Shown here: piece after piece, positions 44,806 through 53,330 of the stretch
Numbering within the stretch: the stretch's first letter is position 1
Layout: every line of letters begins with the position of its first letter
Notes under the pieces: generated by a model
The model's input: only the letters and a program-made list of their open reading frames with translations
Told to the model about the DNA's origin: nothing
The model's database searches: none
Program-made: the position numbers and the translations under genes
Assembly (NCBI GenBank): GCA_034437755.1
Contig: DAOTTV010000187.1
Coordinates: 1 to 64,000, forward strand
Reading direction: 5' to 3'
Source of the DNA: JAUZRW01 sp034437755
GTDB taxonomy: Bacteria; Chloroflexota; Anaerolineae; Aggregatilineales; Phototrophicaceae
DNA: 64,000 bases

Positions 44806-44914
44806 AAAGACTTACTCGTTGTATATGTGAATGTTAGGTGTATTTTACAGTTTTGTTGCAAACTTATGTTATGCTATATGCGTACTAGACTTAACGATTT
44901 CGTGGAGTAACTAC

Positions 44915-46120
44915 ATGGAACATATTCGTAAACATCAGCAGAAAATTTCAACAGTGCTGTTAATTGTGATTGTCTTCCTCGCGGGCTTCGTCCTCGGCAA
45001 TCAAAATTCAGTCAGTTCAGCGCAAAATGTGGCGGGTGCTATTGGCGATGTGGATCAAGCCTTCCAACCATTATTTGAAGTCTATGATACGATCCAATCG
45101 CGTTATGTCGACACCGAAGAAGTCGAGGTCGAGCAACTGGTCAACGGTGCAATCACCGGCATGGTCGAATCACTGGGTGATCCTTACAGCAGCTACATGG
45201 ATCCTGATAGCTTCGAGATGTTCCAGACTGACCTCTCCGGCAATGTAGAAGGGATTGGCGTGGTTATCCGCACGGATGAAGAGACCGGCGATGTATTCGT
45301 CGTCAGCTTGATTCGCGGTGCCGCCGCCGAAACCGCCGGTGTGTTGCCGGGTGATATTTTTGTCGAAGTGAACGGTGAAAACGTGCGGGGCTTAAACCAG
45401 AACGACCTCGCGGGCTTGGTGCGCGGTCCTGCTGGTTCGGATGTTGAAATCACATTCGAGCGCGATGGTGAACTAGTCACGCTGGATATTACTCGCGTCA
45501 GCTTTGAAGTGCCGAACGTGGAATATGAAATGCTAGAAAACGATGTCGCATACATCAGCATGGCTGATTTCAGCGAGACATCGCGCCAACAACTCGAAGA
45601 AGCCGTCGCTGATCTCGATGTTAACGCGACCAACGGTCTCGTCTTTGATCTACGCGGGAATCCCGGTGGCTTGCTCTCCGCCGCAGTCGATGTTGCGAGC
45701 TTCTTCATCGAAGACGGCGTGGTTCTTTACGAATCCTTCGCCGATGGTAGCGAGCGTACATTTGAAGCCAACGGGAACTATGGTGATCTCGATGTGCCGA
45801 TTGTCGTCCTCGTTGACGAAGGAAGCGCGAGCGCGTCCGAACTTGTTAGTGGTGCGATGCAAGATGTCGGCGTAGCGTATGTGGTCGGCGAGACCTCGTT
45901 CGGCAAGGGCACGGTGCAAACCCTGCAACCGCTCAGCAATCAGGGCGCATTGCGTATCACGATTGCGCGTTACCTCTTACCGAGCCGCCGCTGGATTCAT
46001 GACATCGGTGTCGAACCGGATTTAGTCGTGCCGTATGATATGTTCGAATCAGAATCCGAAGAAGACCCGCAATTGCAAGCGGCGATTGAATACATCAATG
46101 ACGGCGAGAGCGCCGAGTAA
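44915..46120 (+). CDS. C-terminal processing protease CtpA (S41)
   Basis: 401 residues from ATG 44915, which has TGGAG 9-10 bases upstream; the 28-codon extension to 44831 is hydrophobic but lacks a ribosome site. N-terminal anchor (about 10-30), PDZ domain (about 105-190, with AETAGVLPGDIFVEVNG) and S41 catalytic domain. The Ser-Lys dyad is S306 in GSASASEL and K331 in SFGKGTVQ, with 25 residues between, as in E. coli Prc. DLRGNPGGLL at 245-254 is the substrate groove. It degrades or trims exported proteins. Upstream lies a T/A-rich segment that may be its promoter, but no ideal box pair was found. Confidence 0.92.
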   Translation: MEHIRKHQQKISTVLLIVIVFLAGFVLGNQNSVSSAQNVAGAIGDVDQAFQPLFEVYDTIQSRYVDTEEVEVEQLVNGAITGMVESLGDPYSSYMDPDSFEMFQTDLSGNVEGIGVVIRTDEETGDVFVVSLIRGAAAETAGVLPGDIFVEVNGENVRGLNQNDLAGLVRGPAGSDVEITFERDGELVTLDITRVSFEVPNVEYEMLENDVAYISMADFSETSRQQLEEAVADLDVNATNGLVFDLRGNPGGLLSAAVDVASFFIEDGVVLYESFADGSERTFEANGNYGDLDVPIVVLVDEGSASASELVSGAMQDVGVAYVVGETSFGKGTVQTLQPLSNQGALRITIARYLLPSRRWIHDIGVEPDLVVPYDMFESESEEDPQLQAAIEYINDGESAE

Positions 46121-46148
46121 GGTCGGCGACGGTCGTCACACGCAGCCA

Positions 46149-46201
46149 GCGTATGAGAGCGTGCGATATAAGCACAATAGCTAGTCCTCGTTCTCATACG
46201 C
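46149..46201. other. 13-bp inverted repeat after ctpA
   Basis: GCGTATGAGAGCG (46149-46161) and CGTTCTCATACGC (46189-46201) pair with one G-U, spaced by 27 bases. No T run follows. It may end the ctpA transcript or be an operator-like site before secG. Confidence 0.3.
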
Positions 46202-46216
46202 CCCGCGATGGCACAC

Positions 46217-46245
46217 TGGGCAAGTGTTGGTCAGCGTGCTATACT
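46217..46245 (+). promoter_or_regulatory. Promoter of secG
   Basis: TGGGCA (46217-46222) and TATACT (46240-46245) are 17 bases apart, about 40 bases before the secG start. The -35 box matches four of six consensus bases. Confidence 0.5.
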
Positions 46246-46286
46246 GCACGGGTTAACTTTGGCTTTTAGTTGAGGAGTTTCTTGGC

Positions 46287-46508
46287 ATGTCTGTTATTTT
46301 CCAGATTGCGTCAATCATCGTCTCGGTGATTTTGATCGTACTCGTCATGTTACAGGTGCGCGGTGGCGCGCTCGGTGGCTTGCTTGGTGGCGAAAGTAGT
46401 ATCTCGCACACTCGCCGCGGTCTCGAAAAAACCATGTTCCGCATCACCGTATTTTTGAGCATCGCCTTCATGGGTATTTCGCTGTTCTCAGTGGTGTTCG
46501 CCAACTGA
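46287..46508 (+). CDS. secG: Preprotein translocase subunit SecG
   Basis: 73 residues with two membrane segments (about 3-23 and 50-70) joined by the conserved GGALGGLLGGESS loop. SecG helps the SecYE channel pass exported proteins. Length and loop are typical of the family. The ribosome site TGAGGAG is present. It is followed by a binding protein gene rather than rnr or a tRNA gene. Confidence 0.92.
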   Translation: MSVIFQIASIIVSVILIVLVMLQVRGGALGGLLGGESSISHTRRGLEKTMFRITVFLSIAFMGISLFSVVFAN

Positions 46509-46612
46509 CGCACCCATCATCATACCGGGCGGAGTGCGCTTCGCTCCTCCGGTTATCATCTTCTTTCACCCTACCTAACGATCATCCCATCGCCTGAGAG
46601 GTCATCCTAATC

Positions 46613-48385
46613 ATGCCTTTCCGTGAATTTCGCTGGCAATTCGCCGCGTTGCTCGTCTCGCTGGTTGTATTCAGTATTGTGGCAACCTTTCGCTTCGCTA
46701 GCATCCTGCGACCCGCACCCACACCGGCAGCAACCGTCACACAAATCGTCCAAAATCCAGCGACACCGACAAGACCAGCATCACCGATACCTTCGCCACT
46801 GCCGACGCAAGCCCCGCGCATCGCCACCGTACAACCCGCCGATAACGTCATCACGTTTCGCGAAGGAGTGGTCGGGCAGATACGCCGCCTGAATCCGCTT
46901 CTGGCAGATTCGAACCCCGCCGAGCGCGACATCACCACGCTCATCTACGAGGGCTTGACCACGATCAATGAATTTGGCGAACCAACAGGCGAACTCGCCC
47001 GCGAGTGGGTGACATCGCGCAATGGCATTGAGTACGTGTTCACCCTGCGTGACGATATTCTCTGGCAGGATGGCACGCGCTTCACCGCTGATGATGTGGT
47101 GTTCACGTATCAGTTGATGGCGATGGATGATTTCCCCGGTTTGGCTAATCAGCGTGCCTTCTGGCAGACAGTCGAAATTCAGAAGCTCAACGACACCCAG
47201 ATTCGCTTTCGTCTCGCGCAACCGCTTGCCAGTTTTCCATCGCTGTTGACCGGCGGCATCGTGCCCCAACATGCTTTAGACGGCATCACAGGCGCGCAAC
47301 TCGCCAATCATCCCTTCAACGTCACGCCGATCGGCACCGGCCCTTATCAGTTAGAGGCTTTCCGCTCGGATGATAATGGGCAGACAATCACCGCCGTAGA
47401 TTTACGCCTTGCGCCCACGTATCGCCAGCGTCCATCGGCAGAGATCTACCAAATCGAGCGTATGCGCTTTCGGCTATATCCCAGCTTTACAGCAGCTGTG
47501 ACGGCTCTCGATGACGGTCTCATTCAAGGGTTAGCCACGCGTCGTATGAGCCAGCGACCAGATTTACAGACGATCGCTGATACGCGCCTGCTGACGCAAA
47601 TTGCGCCACGTCTCGGCGTGTTGATCTACAACTGGGACGAAGGCGAGGATAAACGCTTCTTCAGCGATCAACGGGTGCGGAGCGCGCTCCAACTGAGTTT
47701 GAACACGCGCACACCGGTTGAGACGATGCTACTCGATCAAGCGGTGGTGGCGGATAGCCCGCTACAGGCAAATTCATGGGCGTACAACGAAAATATCGTC
47801 TGGTCAGAGACCGACACCGCCCGCGCGCGCGACCTAATCGACAACACGCGCATCATAATCCCAGATGAGGAGACCAGTGGCGATGCTCTATACGCCTTCA
47901 GCATCCTTGTACCAGCGGATAGCCCCGCTCTAGGGCGCATCGCGCAAGAAATCGCCAACCAATGGGCACAGCTGGATCTCGCCGTCACTGTAGAAGCGGT
48001 CGCACGCGATGCCTACCAAGAACGCTTGGAGGGGGGCGACTTCGAGACGGCAATTGTCGAGTTACCGTTCACGGCTGATCCTGATGTATACGCATACTGG
48101 CACGTCGGGCAGTATCCCGACGGGCGCAATTATGGCGGGGCGGCAGATGACCGCATCAGCGAGCAACTCGACCGCGCTCGGCGGGAACCGAACGGCTTGA
48201 ACCGCGTGACGCTCTATCGCCAGTTTCAACAAACCTTCATCAGTCGGTCGGTTGCCCTGCCCCTGTATTATCCCTTGTTCACTTATGCCGTTGCCGATGG
48301 CGTGACGGGGGTACAGTTGGGGTTTATCGCCTTGCCAGAAGATCGCTTTCGTACACTGGCAGATTGGCGCATCGGCACCAATTGA
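46613..48385 (+). CDS. ABC-type oligopeptide-binding protein (SBP family 5)
   Basis: 590 residues. N-terminal membrane segment or uncleaved signal (about 9-28), Thr/Pro-rich spacer (about 35-65), then a full family 5 domain: REGVVGQIRRLNPLL near 82, ERDITTLIYEGLTTI near 102, YVFTLRDDILWQDGTRF near 142 and the FPSLLTGGIVPQHAL segment near 205. Such proteins capture peptides, dipeptides or nickel complexes. No cysteine lipobox is visible, and no oppBCDF genes adjoin it, so the permease must be elsewhere. Confidence 0.88.
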   Translation: MPFREFRWQFAALLVSLVVFSIVATFRFASILRPAPTPAATVTQIVQNPATPTRPASPIPSPLPTQAPRIATVQPADNVITFREGVVGQIRRLNPLLADSNPAERDITTLIYEGLTTINEFGEPTGELAREWVTSRNGIEYVFTLRDDILWQDGTRFTADDVVFTYQLMAMDDFPGLANQRAFWQTVEIQKLNDTQIRFRLAQPLASFPSLLTGGIVPQHALDGITGAQLANHPFNVTPIGTGPYQLEAFRSDDNGQTITAVDLRLAPTYRQRPSAEIYQIERMRFRLYPSFTAAVTALDDGLIQGLATRRMSQRPDLQTIADTRLLTQIAPRLGVLIYNWDEGEDKRFFSDQRVRSALQLSLNTRTPVETMLLDQAVVADSPLQANSWAYNENIVWSETDTARARDLIDNTRIIIPDEETSGDALYAFSILVPADSPALGRIAQEIANQWAQLDLAVTVEAVARDAYQERLEGGDFETAIVELPFTADPDVYAYWHVGQYPDGRNYGGAADDRISEQLDRARREPNGLNRVTLYRQFQQTFISRSVALPLYYPLFTYAVADGVTGVQLGFIALPEDRFRTLADWRIGTN

Positions 48386-48465
48386 GCCACATGACGCTTG
48401 ATTGCCAGCGCGCCAGAACAATGCCGAACAAAAGATATGGATTTTCAAATCTGATGTGGGATACA

Positions 48466-48493
48466 TTGCAGGGGCAAGCAACTGTGTTACAAT
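48466..48493 (+). promoter_or_regulatory. Promoter of the cyclic-nucleotide-binding protein gene
   Basis: TTGCAG (48466-48471) and TACAAT (48488-48493), 16 bases apart, lie about 40 bases before the ATG, which has TAGGAG as ribosome site. Confidence 0.55.
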
Positions 48494-48534
48494 CAATTCA
48501 ATCGAGCCAATTCAAAAGTGTAGGAGCGTGACGA

Positions 48535-49029
48535 ATGTCTGTTGTGAATATTTTGACTCAGGCAGATATTTTCGATGAATTGACCCCCAATCAACTGGAA
48601 CTCATCAGTTCAATCACCGATGAGCGACATTATCAAGCCGGGGACATTATTTTTGAAGAAAATACAACGGGTGAGGAAATGTACGTCATCGCCGCGGGCG
48701 AAGTCGAGATTTTGGTCGATCCGGCAGTGCTGGGCGATATAGAAAATCAAGGCGACTCGCACGTCATCGCTACCATGCGGCGCGGGCAATCCTTCGGCGA
48801 AATTTCACTCGTCGATGAGGGCTTGCGTAGTGCAAGCGCGCGCTGTACCCAGAACGAGACGCATCTAGTCGTCATCCCGCGCGAGCGTTTAATGACGCTG
48901 TGCAACATGTACCCACAATTGGGCTACAAGCTCATGCGTAATCTCGCGGCAGATTTGGCGATGAAAATTCGTCACACAGATTTACACCTGCGCGAAAAGC
49001 TAACATGGATGCAAGAAGCCGAAGAATAA
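48535..49029 (+). CDS. Cyclic-nucleotide-binding-domain protein
   Basis: 164 residues, almost entirely one cNMP-binding beta barrel: YQAGDIIFEENTTGEEMYVI near 33-52, GEVEIL near 57, and the phosphate-binding cassette FGEISLVDEGLRSASA near 91-106. The Glu and Arg that contact the cyclic nucleotide are kept. No DNA-binding HTH follows, unlike Crp. The protein probably acts by contact with another protein or is a sensor. It is followed by an inverted repeat GGGCAAGG/CCTTGCCC (49037-49068) without a U tract. Confidence 0.88.
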   Translation: MSVVNILTQADIFDELTPNQLELISSITDERHYQAGDIIFEENTTGEEMYVIAAGEVEILVDPAVLGDIENQGDSHVIATMRRGQSFGEISLVDEGLRSASARCTQNETHLVVIPRERLMTLCNMYPQLGYKLMRNLAADLAMKIRHTDLHLREKLTWMQEAEE

Positions 49030-49078
49030 TCGTCACGGGCAAGGGATTGTAGACTTGACTCCTTGCCCACATAGACGC

Positions 49079-50329
49079 TTACTCGGCGTTTAAACGCAAG
49101 AACTTACGCTTACCAACTTGTACTACCACTGGCAACATCGCCGGTGTGATCTCCATCCCAACATTATCAATTTGCTCGCCATCAACGCGAATGCCATTGT
49201 TCTTGGCGAGGTCTTTGGCTTCACGCCCACTGCTGACCATATCATTGTCGCGCAGAATATCGATGACACGGGTTGCCGCGCTCAGTACGATTTCCGGAAT
49301 ATCGTCGGGGATTGCGTTGTCTGTATCACTGCGGTAGACCTCATCCCAGCGTTTTTGGGCGGCTTGCGCGTCATCTTCGCTGTGGAAAATGCCGACGATT
49401 TCGCGCGCGAGCGCCATTTTCGCTTCGTTGGGATGTAAATCACCGCTGGCGAGACGCATCTCGAATGATGCGACCTGCTCTGGCAACCACCCTAACAATA
49501 GTTTGTGATAGATCGGCATCGCATCATCGGGGATGCTCATCAACTTGCCGTACATATCCCACGGTTCACTGAGCAAGGGAATATGATTACCCGTGCTTTT
49601 GCTCATCTTGGCGACACCATCTGTCCCCGGCAGGGATTCGCCCATGATGATCGCAATCTGCGGTTTTTGCCCCATTGCTTGCTGGAGCTTACGACCGGCA
49701 ACCAGAATGTTAAACAGTTGATCTTGCCCGCCTACCTGCACATCTGCCTCTTGCGCGTAAGCGTCGTAGGCTTGCATCAGCGCGTAGAAGAACTCGTGCA
49801 AGTAAATGGCGGTGCCGGTTTCGTAACGCTTGGCGAAGTTCTCACGCGCTAAAAATTGCTGGACGGTGAAGGTACTCGCCGCACGAATCACGTCAGCAAA
49901 GGTCAGGGGCGAGAGCCATTCCGCATTGTAGCGCACGCGCGTTTTATCTTCATCCAGAATTTTGAAGGCTTGCTCGGCATAAGTGCGAGCGTTCTCTTTC
50001 ACCGTCTCTGGAAGCATCTGCTGGCGGGCGGTATCTTTGTCCGATGGATCACCGATCAAACTGGTGAAAGTGCCGATCAAGAACGTGACTTCATGCCCAA
50101 AATCTTGGAATTGACGCAACTTTCGCATCGTGATCGTATGCCCGAGATGCAAATCCGATGTGGTCGGATCATACCCGCAGTAAACGCGCAAGGGACGACC
50201 GTCTTCTTGTGCGGTCATCAGCCGCTTGTGCAACTCCTTACGCATGTTGTCGCGCGTTTGCTCATCGCCATAGCCCGTGTTCGACATCAAGACGTTCACT
50301 TGTTCATCAATGCTCACTGTGCTTACCAT
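49079..50329 (-). CDS. tyrS: Tyrosyl-tRNA synthetase
   Basis: 416 residues, class I synthetase. HLGH at 61-64 is the HIGH motif and KMSKS near 240 the second signature; the C-terminal part (about 350-416) is an S4-like RNA-binding domain (AKDLAKNNGIRVDGEQI). The tyrosine-binding YALMQAYDAY and QVGGQDQLFNI segments are clear. The HLGH variant and length indicate the TyrRS-II (TyrZ-like) branch. It is divergent from alaS with a shared promoter region. Confidence 0.94.
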   Translation of the reverse strand: MVSTVSIDEQVNVLMSNTGYGDEQTRDNMRKELHKRLMTAQEDGRPLRVYCGYDPTTSDLHLGHTITMRKLRQFQDFGHEVTFLIGTFTSLIGDPSDKDTARQQMLPETVKENARTYAEQAFKILDEDKTRVRYNAEWLSPLTFADVIRAASTFTVQQFLARENFAKRYETGTAIYLHEFFYALMQAYDAYAQEADVQVGGQDQLFNILVAGRKLQQAMGQKPQIAIIMGESLPGTDGVAKMSKSTGNHIPLLSEPWDMYGKLMSIPDDAMPIYHKLLLGWLPEQVASFEMRLASGDLHPNEAKMALAREIVGIFHSEDDAQAAQKRWDEVYRSDTDNAIPDDIPEIVLSAATRVIDILRDNDMVSSGREAKDLAKNNGIRVDGEQIDNVGMEITPAMLPVVVQVGKRKFLRLNAE

Positions 50330-50370
50330 GATATTTTTCCTAACGAGTTATACCTGTTCAAACGCCAGCG

Positions 50371-50422
50371 AGTATAACATGATGTTGTAGACTTGTTCAG
50401 GTTACACTACACTCGCTATAAT
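50371..50422. promoter_or_regulatory. Overlapping divergent promoters of tyrS and alaS
   Basis: Plus strand: TTGTTC (50393-50398) and TATAAT (50417-50422), 18 bases apart, toward alaS. Minus strand: TGAACA (complement 50394-50399) and TATACT (complement 50371-50376), 17 bases apart, toward tyrS. The two -35 boxes occupy almost the same bases, so polymerase can bind only one at a time. Confidence 0.6.
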
Positions 50423-50532
50423 CTAATGGGATCGTGCGCTGAATAACTCTTGCAATATGACCTGTCATGAACCATAGTAAACTAATCACAATCGGTCAAC
50501 CATGAACACTCAGACAGTAAGGACAACGCGAC

Positions 50533-53226
50533 ATGAAACAAATGACCAGCGCAGAAGTGCGCGAGGCTTTTCTCGGTTATTTTGAGAAGCAACATCATCA
50601 GCGGGTGGCATCATCGGCGCTCGTGCCGGGCAATGACCCGACCTTGCTCTTTACGAATGCGGGCATGGTGCAATTCAAGGATGTGTTTTTGGGCACGGAT
50701 AAGCGTGATTATGACCGCGCGACGACAGCCCAGAAGTGCTTGCGGATCGCGGGGAAGCACAACGACCTTGAAGAAGTCGGGCCGTCGGCGAGCCACCACA
50801 CCTTTTTCGAGATGCTGGGCAATTTCAGCTTTGGCGATTACTTCAAACTAGGGGCGATGCGCTTCGCGTGGGGGTTGCTGACCGACGTTTTCGGCTTGCC
50901 GGCTGATCGTCTGGCGGTGACCATCTACGAGAAGGACGACGAGAGCTTCGACTTGTGGACGAAAGAAGTCGGCGTGCCGGCGAAGCGGGTGGCGCGCCTA
51001 GGGCCTGAGGATAACTTCTGGCAGATGGCAGAGACCGGCCCTTGCGGCCCCAGTAGCGAAATCCACTGGGATACACAACCCGAACGGGGCGAGGATGACA
51101 TCATCCCATCGCTGGAAGCTGACGACGGTCGCTTTCTCGAAATCTGGAATCTGGTCTTCATGCAGTATAACCGCCTCCAACCCGATCCCCAGCACACGGC
51201 CGACCACGACGAACCGCTAGCGGCAACGGGTGTCGATACTGGCATGGGTCTCGAACGGATGGTGAGCGTGATACAAGGCGCGAGCGCCAATTATGAGACC
51301 GATCTCTTCATGCCGATTATCGAGGCGACACAGGCTATGACCGGCGATAGCGATGCCGAGCGCGACGCGAATATTGTGCCCTATCGCGTGATTGCCGACC
51401 ACATGCGGGCGGCAGTGTTCTTGATTAACGACGGCGTTCTTCCGGGGGCGAAGGGACGCGACTCCATTTGTCGTCTGGTGATCCGGCGGGCAGCACGCTT
51501 CGGCGCGAAGCTGGGCTTCACCGAGCCATTTTTAGGCGATGTCGTGCAAGCTGTGATCGACGTGATGGGCGTTCACTATACAGAATTGGTCGAGAAAGCC
51601 GAGAGCATCAAGCGCACGATCACCAAAGAAGAAGAACGCTTCGGGCGGACGATGCAAGCTGGCTTGAACGAGCTAGAAGTGATGCTAGACGACCTGCCTG
51701 ACGGTGGCGAAATCTCCGGCGAGCAAGCCTTCTATCTCAAATCGACGCTTGGTCTGCCGATTCAGGTGACGAAGGACATTGCCGACGAACGCGGTTACAG
51801 CGTCGATATGGCAGGCTATCAAAAGGCGGAAGAAGAACATGCGCGCGTCAGTGGTGGCGGCAAAGCTATGGGCGAGATCGATCGCGCTGAAGCATACCAA
51901 CACCTGCTCGACGACTTGAAGCAGAACGATCGCCTGTTGGGGGATGGTGTCGAGTATAACCCGTACACGACGCACGACACCACTGCTACAGTTATCGCGC
52001 TCCTGCAAGATGGTAATCCGGTCGAGAGCGCCAACGTCGGCGATCAAGTCGAAATTGTGCTGAGCAACACGCATTTCTACGTCGAGTCCGGCGGTCAAGT
52101 CAGCGATACGGGCACGATCAACGGCGCAGGCTGGACAGTCGAAGTCGAGCGCATGAAGCAACCAGTCAACGGCTTGATTATTCATGTGGGCGAACTGGTC
52201 GAAGGACAGCCCAGCGTCGGCGATGAAGTGACCGCCACCGTCGATCGCACGCGGCGCGCGGCTATCATGCGTAATCATACGGGCACGCATCTACTACACG
52301 CCGCCTTACGCAACACACTAGGCGAACACGTCCAGCAACGCGGGTCACTGGTCGCGCCGGATCGCCTGCGCTTCGATTTTGCACATAACGAGAAAGTCAG
52401 CGATGAGCAACTCGCACACATTGAGCAAGAGGTGAATGACATCATTCTACACAATTACGCCGTCAGTAGCGCGGTTAAATCGCTGGACGATGCTAAAGCC
52501 GAAGGCGCGATGGCGCTCTTCGGCGAGAAGTACGGCGATACCGTGCGTACAATCAGCATTGGTGCGGGGGAGGATCGCTATAGTTACGAATTGTGCGGCG
52601 GCACGCATCTGGACGAAACAGCAGAGATCGGCGCATTTGTCTTCACCAATGAGACCAGCGTCAGCGCTGGCGTGCGACGGGTAGAAGCTCTGACCGGACG
52701 CGAAGCTATCCGCCACATTCAAGCAAAGATGGAACAGCTGGACATGATCGCTCAACAATTAGGGACAACGCCCGATCAAGTCGGGCAACGCCTGCAACAA
52801 CTACAAGATGACCTGAGCGCATCACGCAAGCAGATTCAGGAACTCCAGCGCAAGTTGGCGAAGTATAATTTCGATGAGATGGTCGCTGACTTAGAAGACA
52901 TCAACGGTAAACGCGCCCTGATCGCCCAGCTTGATGACACGCCCAACGAAACCCTGCGCGAGATGGCGGACTGGTTCCGGCAGAAGGTGAAAGAGAACGG
53001 CGTGATGGTACTCGGCAGTGATGTCAACGGCAAGCCGATGCTGGTCGTCTCCTTGACGGATGATCTGGTGAGAGCCGGTATGAAAGCCGGCGATCTGATC
53101 AAGCCAATTGCCAAAGTCGTAGGCGGGGGTGGCGGGGGTCGCCCGAACATGGCGCAAGCCGGCGGGTCTGATAGTAGCAAGCTCGCCGATGCGCTCGACA
53201 AAGCACGGACGTTGCTGGCAGAATAG
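50533..53226 (+). CDS. alaS: Alanyl-tRNA synthetase
   Basis: 897 residues. Class II aminoacylation domain (TFFEMLGNFSFGDYFK near 95, TGMGLERMVSVI near 238), the tRNA-recognition helical domain, then the editing domain with the zinc ligands HTGTHLLH near 580 and CGGTHL near 690, and the C-terminal DHHA1/C-Ala domain ending GGGGGGRPNMAQAGG. The full length means that editing of mischarged Ser or Gly is present. Ribosome site AAGGA precedes the ATG. No T-box leader is seen in the roughly 100-base leader. Confidence 0.95.
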   Translation: MKQMTSAEVREAFLGYFEKQHHQRVASSALVPGNDPTLLFTNAGMVQFKDVFLGTDKRDYDRATTAQKCLRIAGKHNDLEEVGPSASHHTFFEMLGNFSFGDYFKLGAMRFAWGLLTDVFGLPADRLAVTIYEKDDESFDLWTKEVGVPAKRVARLGPEDNFWQMAETGPCGPSSEIHWDTQPERGEDDIIPSLEADDGRFLEIWNLVFMQYNRLQPDPQHTADHDEPLAATGVDTGMGLERMVSVIQGASANYETDLFMPIIEATQAMTGDSDAERDANIVPYRVIADHMRAAVFLINDGVLPGAKGRDSICRLVIRRAARFGAKLGFTEPFLGDVVQAVIDVMGVHYTELVEKAESIKRTITKEEERFGRTMQAGLNELEVMLDDLPDGGEISGEQAFYLKSTLGLPIQVTKDIADERGYSVDMAGYQKAEEEHARVSGGGKAMGEIDRAEAYQHLLDDLKQNDRLLGDGVEYNPYTTHDTTATVIALLQDGNPVESANVGDQVEIVLSNTHFYVESGGQVSDTGTINGAGWTVEVERMKQPVNGLIIHVGELVEGQPSVGDEVTATVDRTRRAAIMRNHTGTHLLHAALRNTLGEHVQQRGSLVAPDRLRFDFAHNEKVSDEQLAHIEQEVNDIILHNYAVSSAVKSLDDAKAEGAMALFGEKYGDTVRTISIGAGEDRYSYELCGGTHLDETAEIGAFVFTNETSVSAGVRRVEALTGREAIRHIQAKMEQLDMIAQQLGTTPDQVGQRLQQLQDDLSASRKQIQELQRKLAKYNFDEMVADLEDINGKRALIAQLDDTPNETLREMADWFRQKVKENGVMVLGSDVNGKPMLVVSLTDDLVRAGMKAGDLIKPIAKVVGGGGGGRPNMAQAGGSDSSKLADALDKARTLLAE

Positions 53227-53330
53227 ACGGCGGGTAAGAGATAGAGCAGAGATACAGATACCACTTGTAGGCATTGTATGCAGGGGCGGCGATCGGTTGT
53301 CCCTGCGGGCTAGATAGCGATGACACCATC

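Noticed and set aside
44831..44914. 28-residue N-terminal extension of CtpA
   Set aside because: No ribosome site precedes it, while ATG 44915 has TGGAG at standard distance and gives a normal anchor.
50423..50532. T-box leader for alaS
   Set aside because: The leader is about 100 bases and has no AGGGTGGNACCGCG-like T-box sequence.
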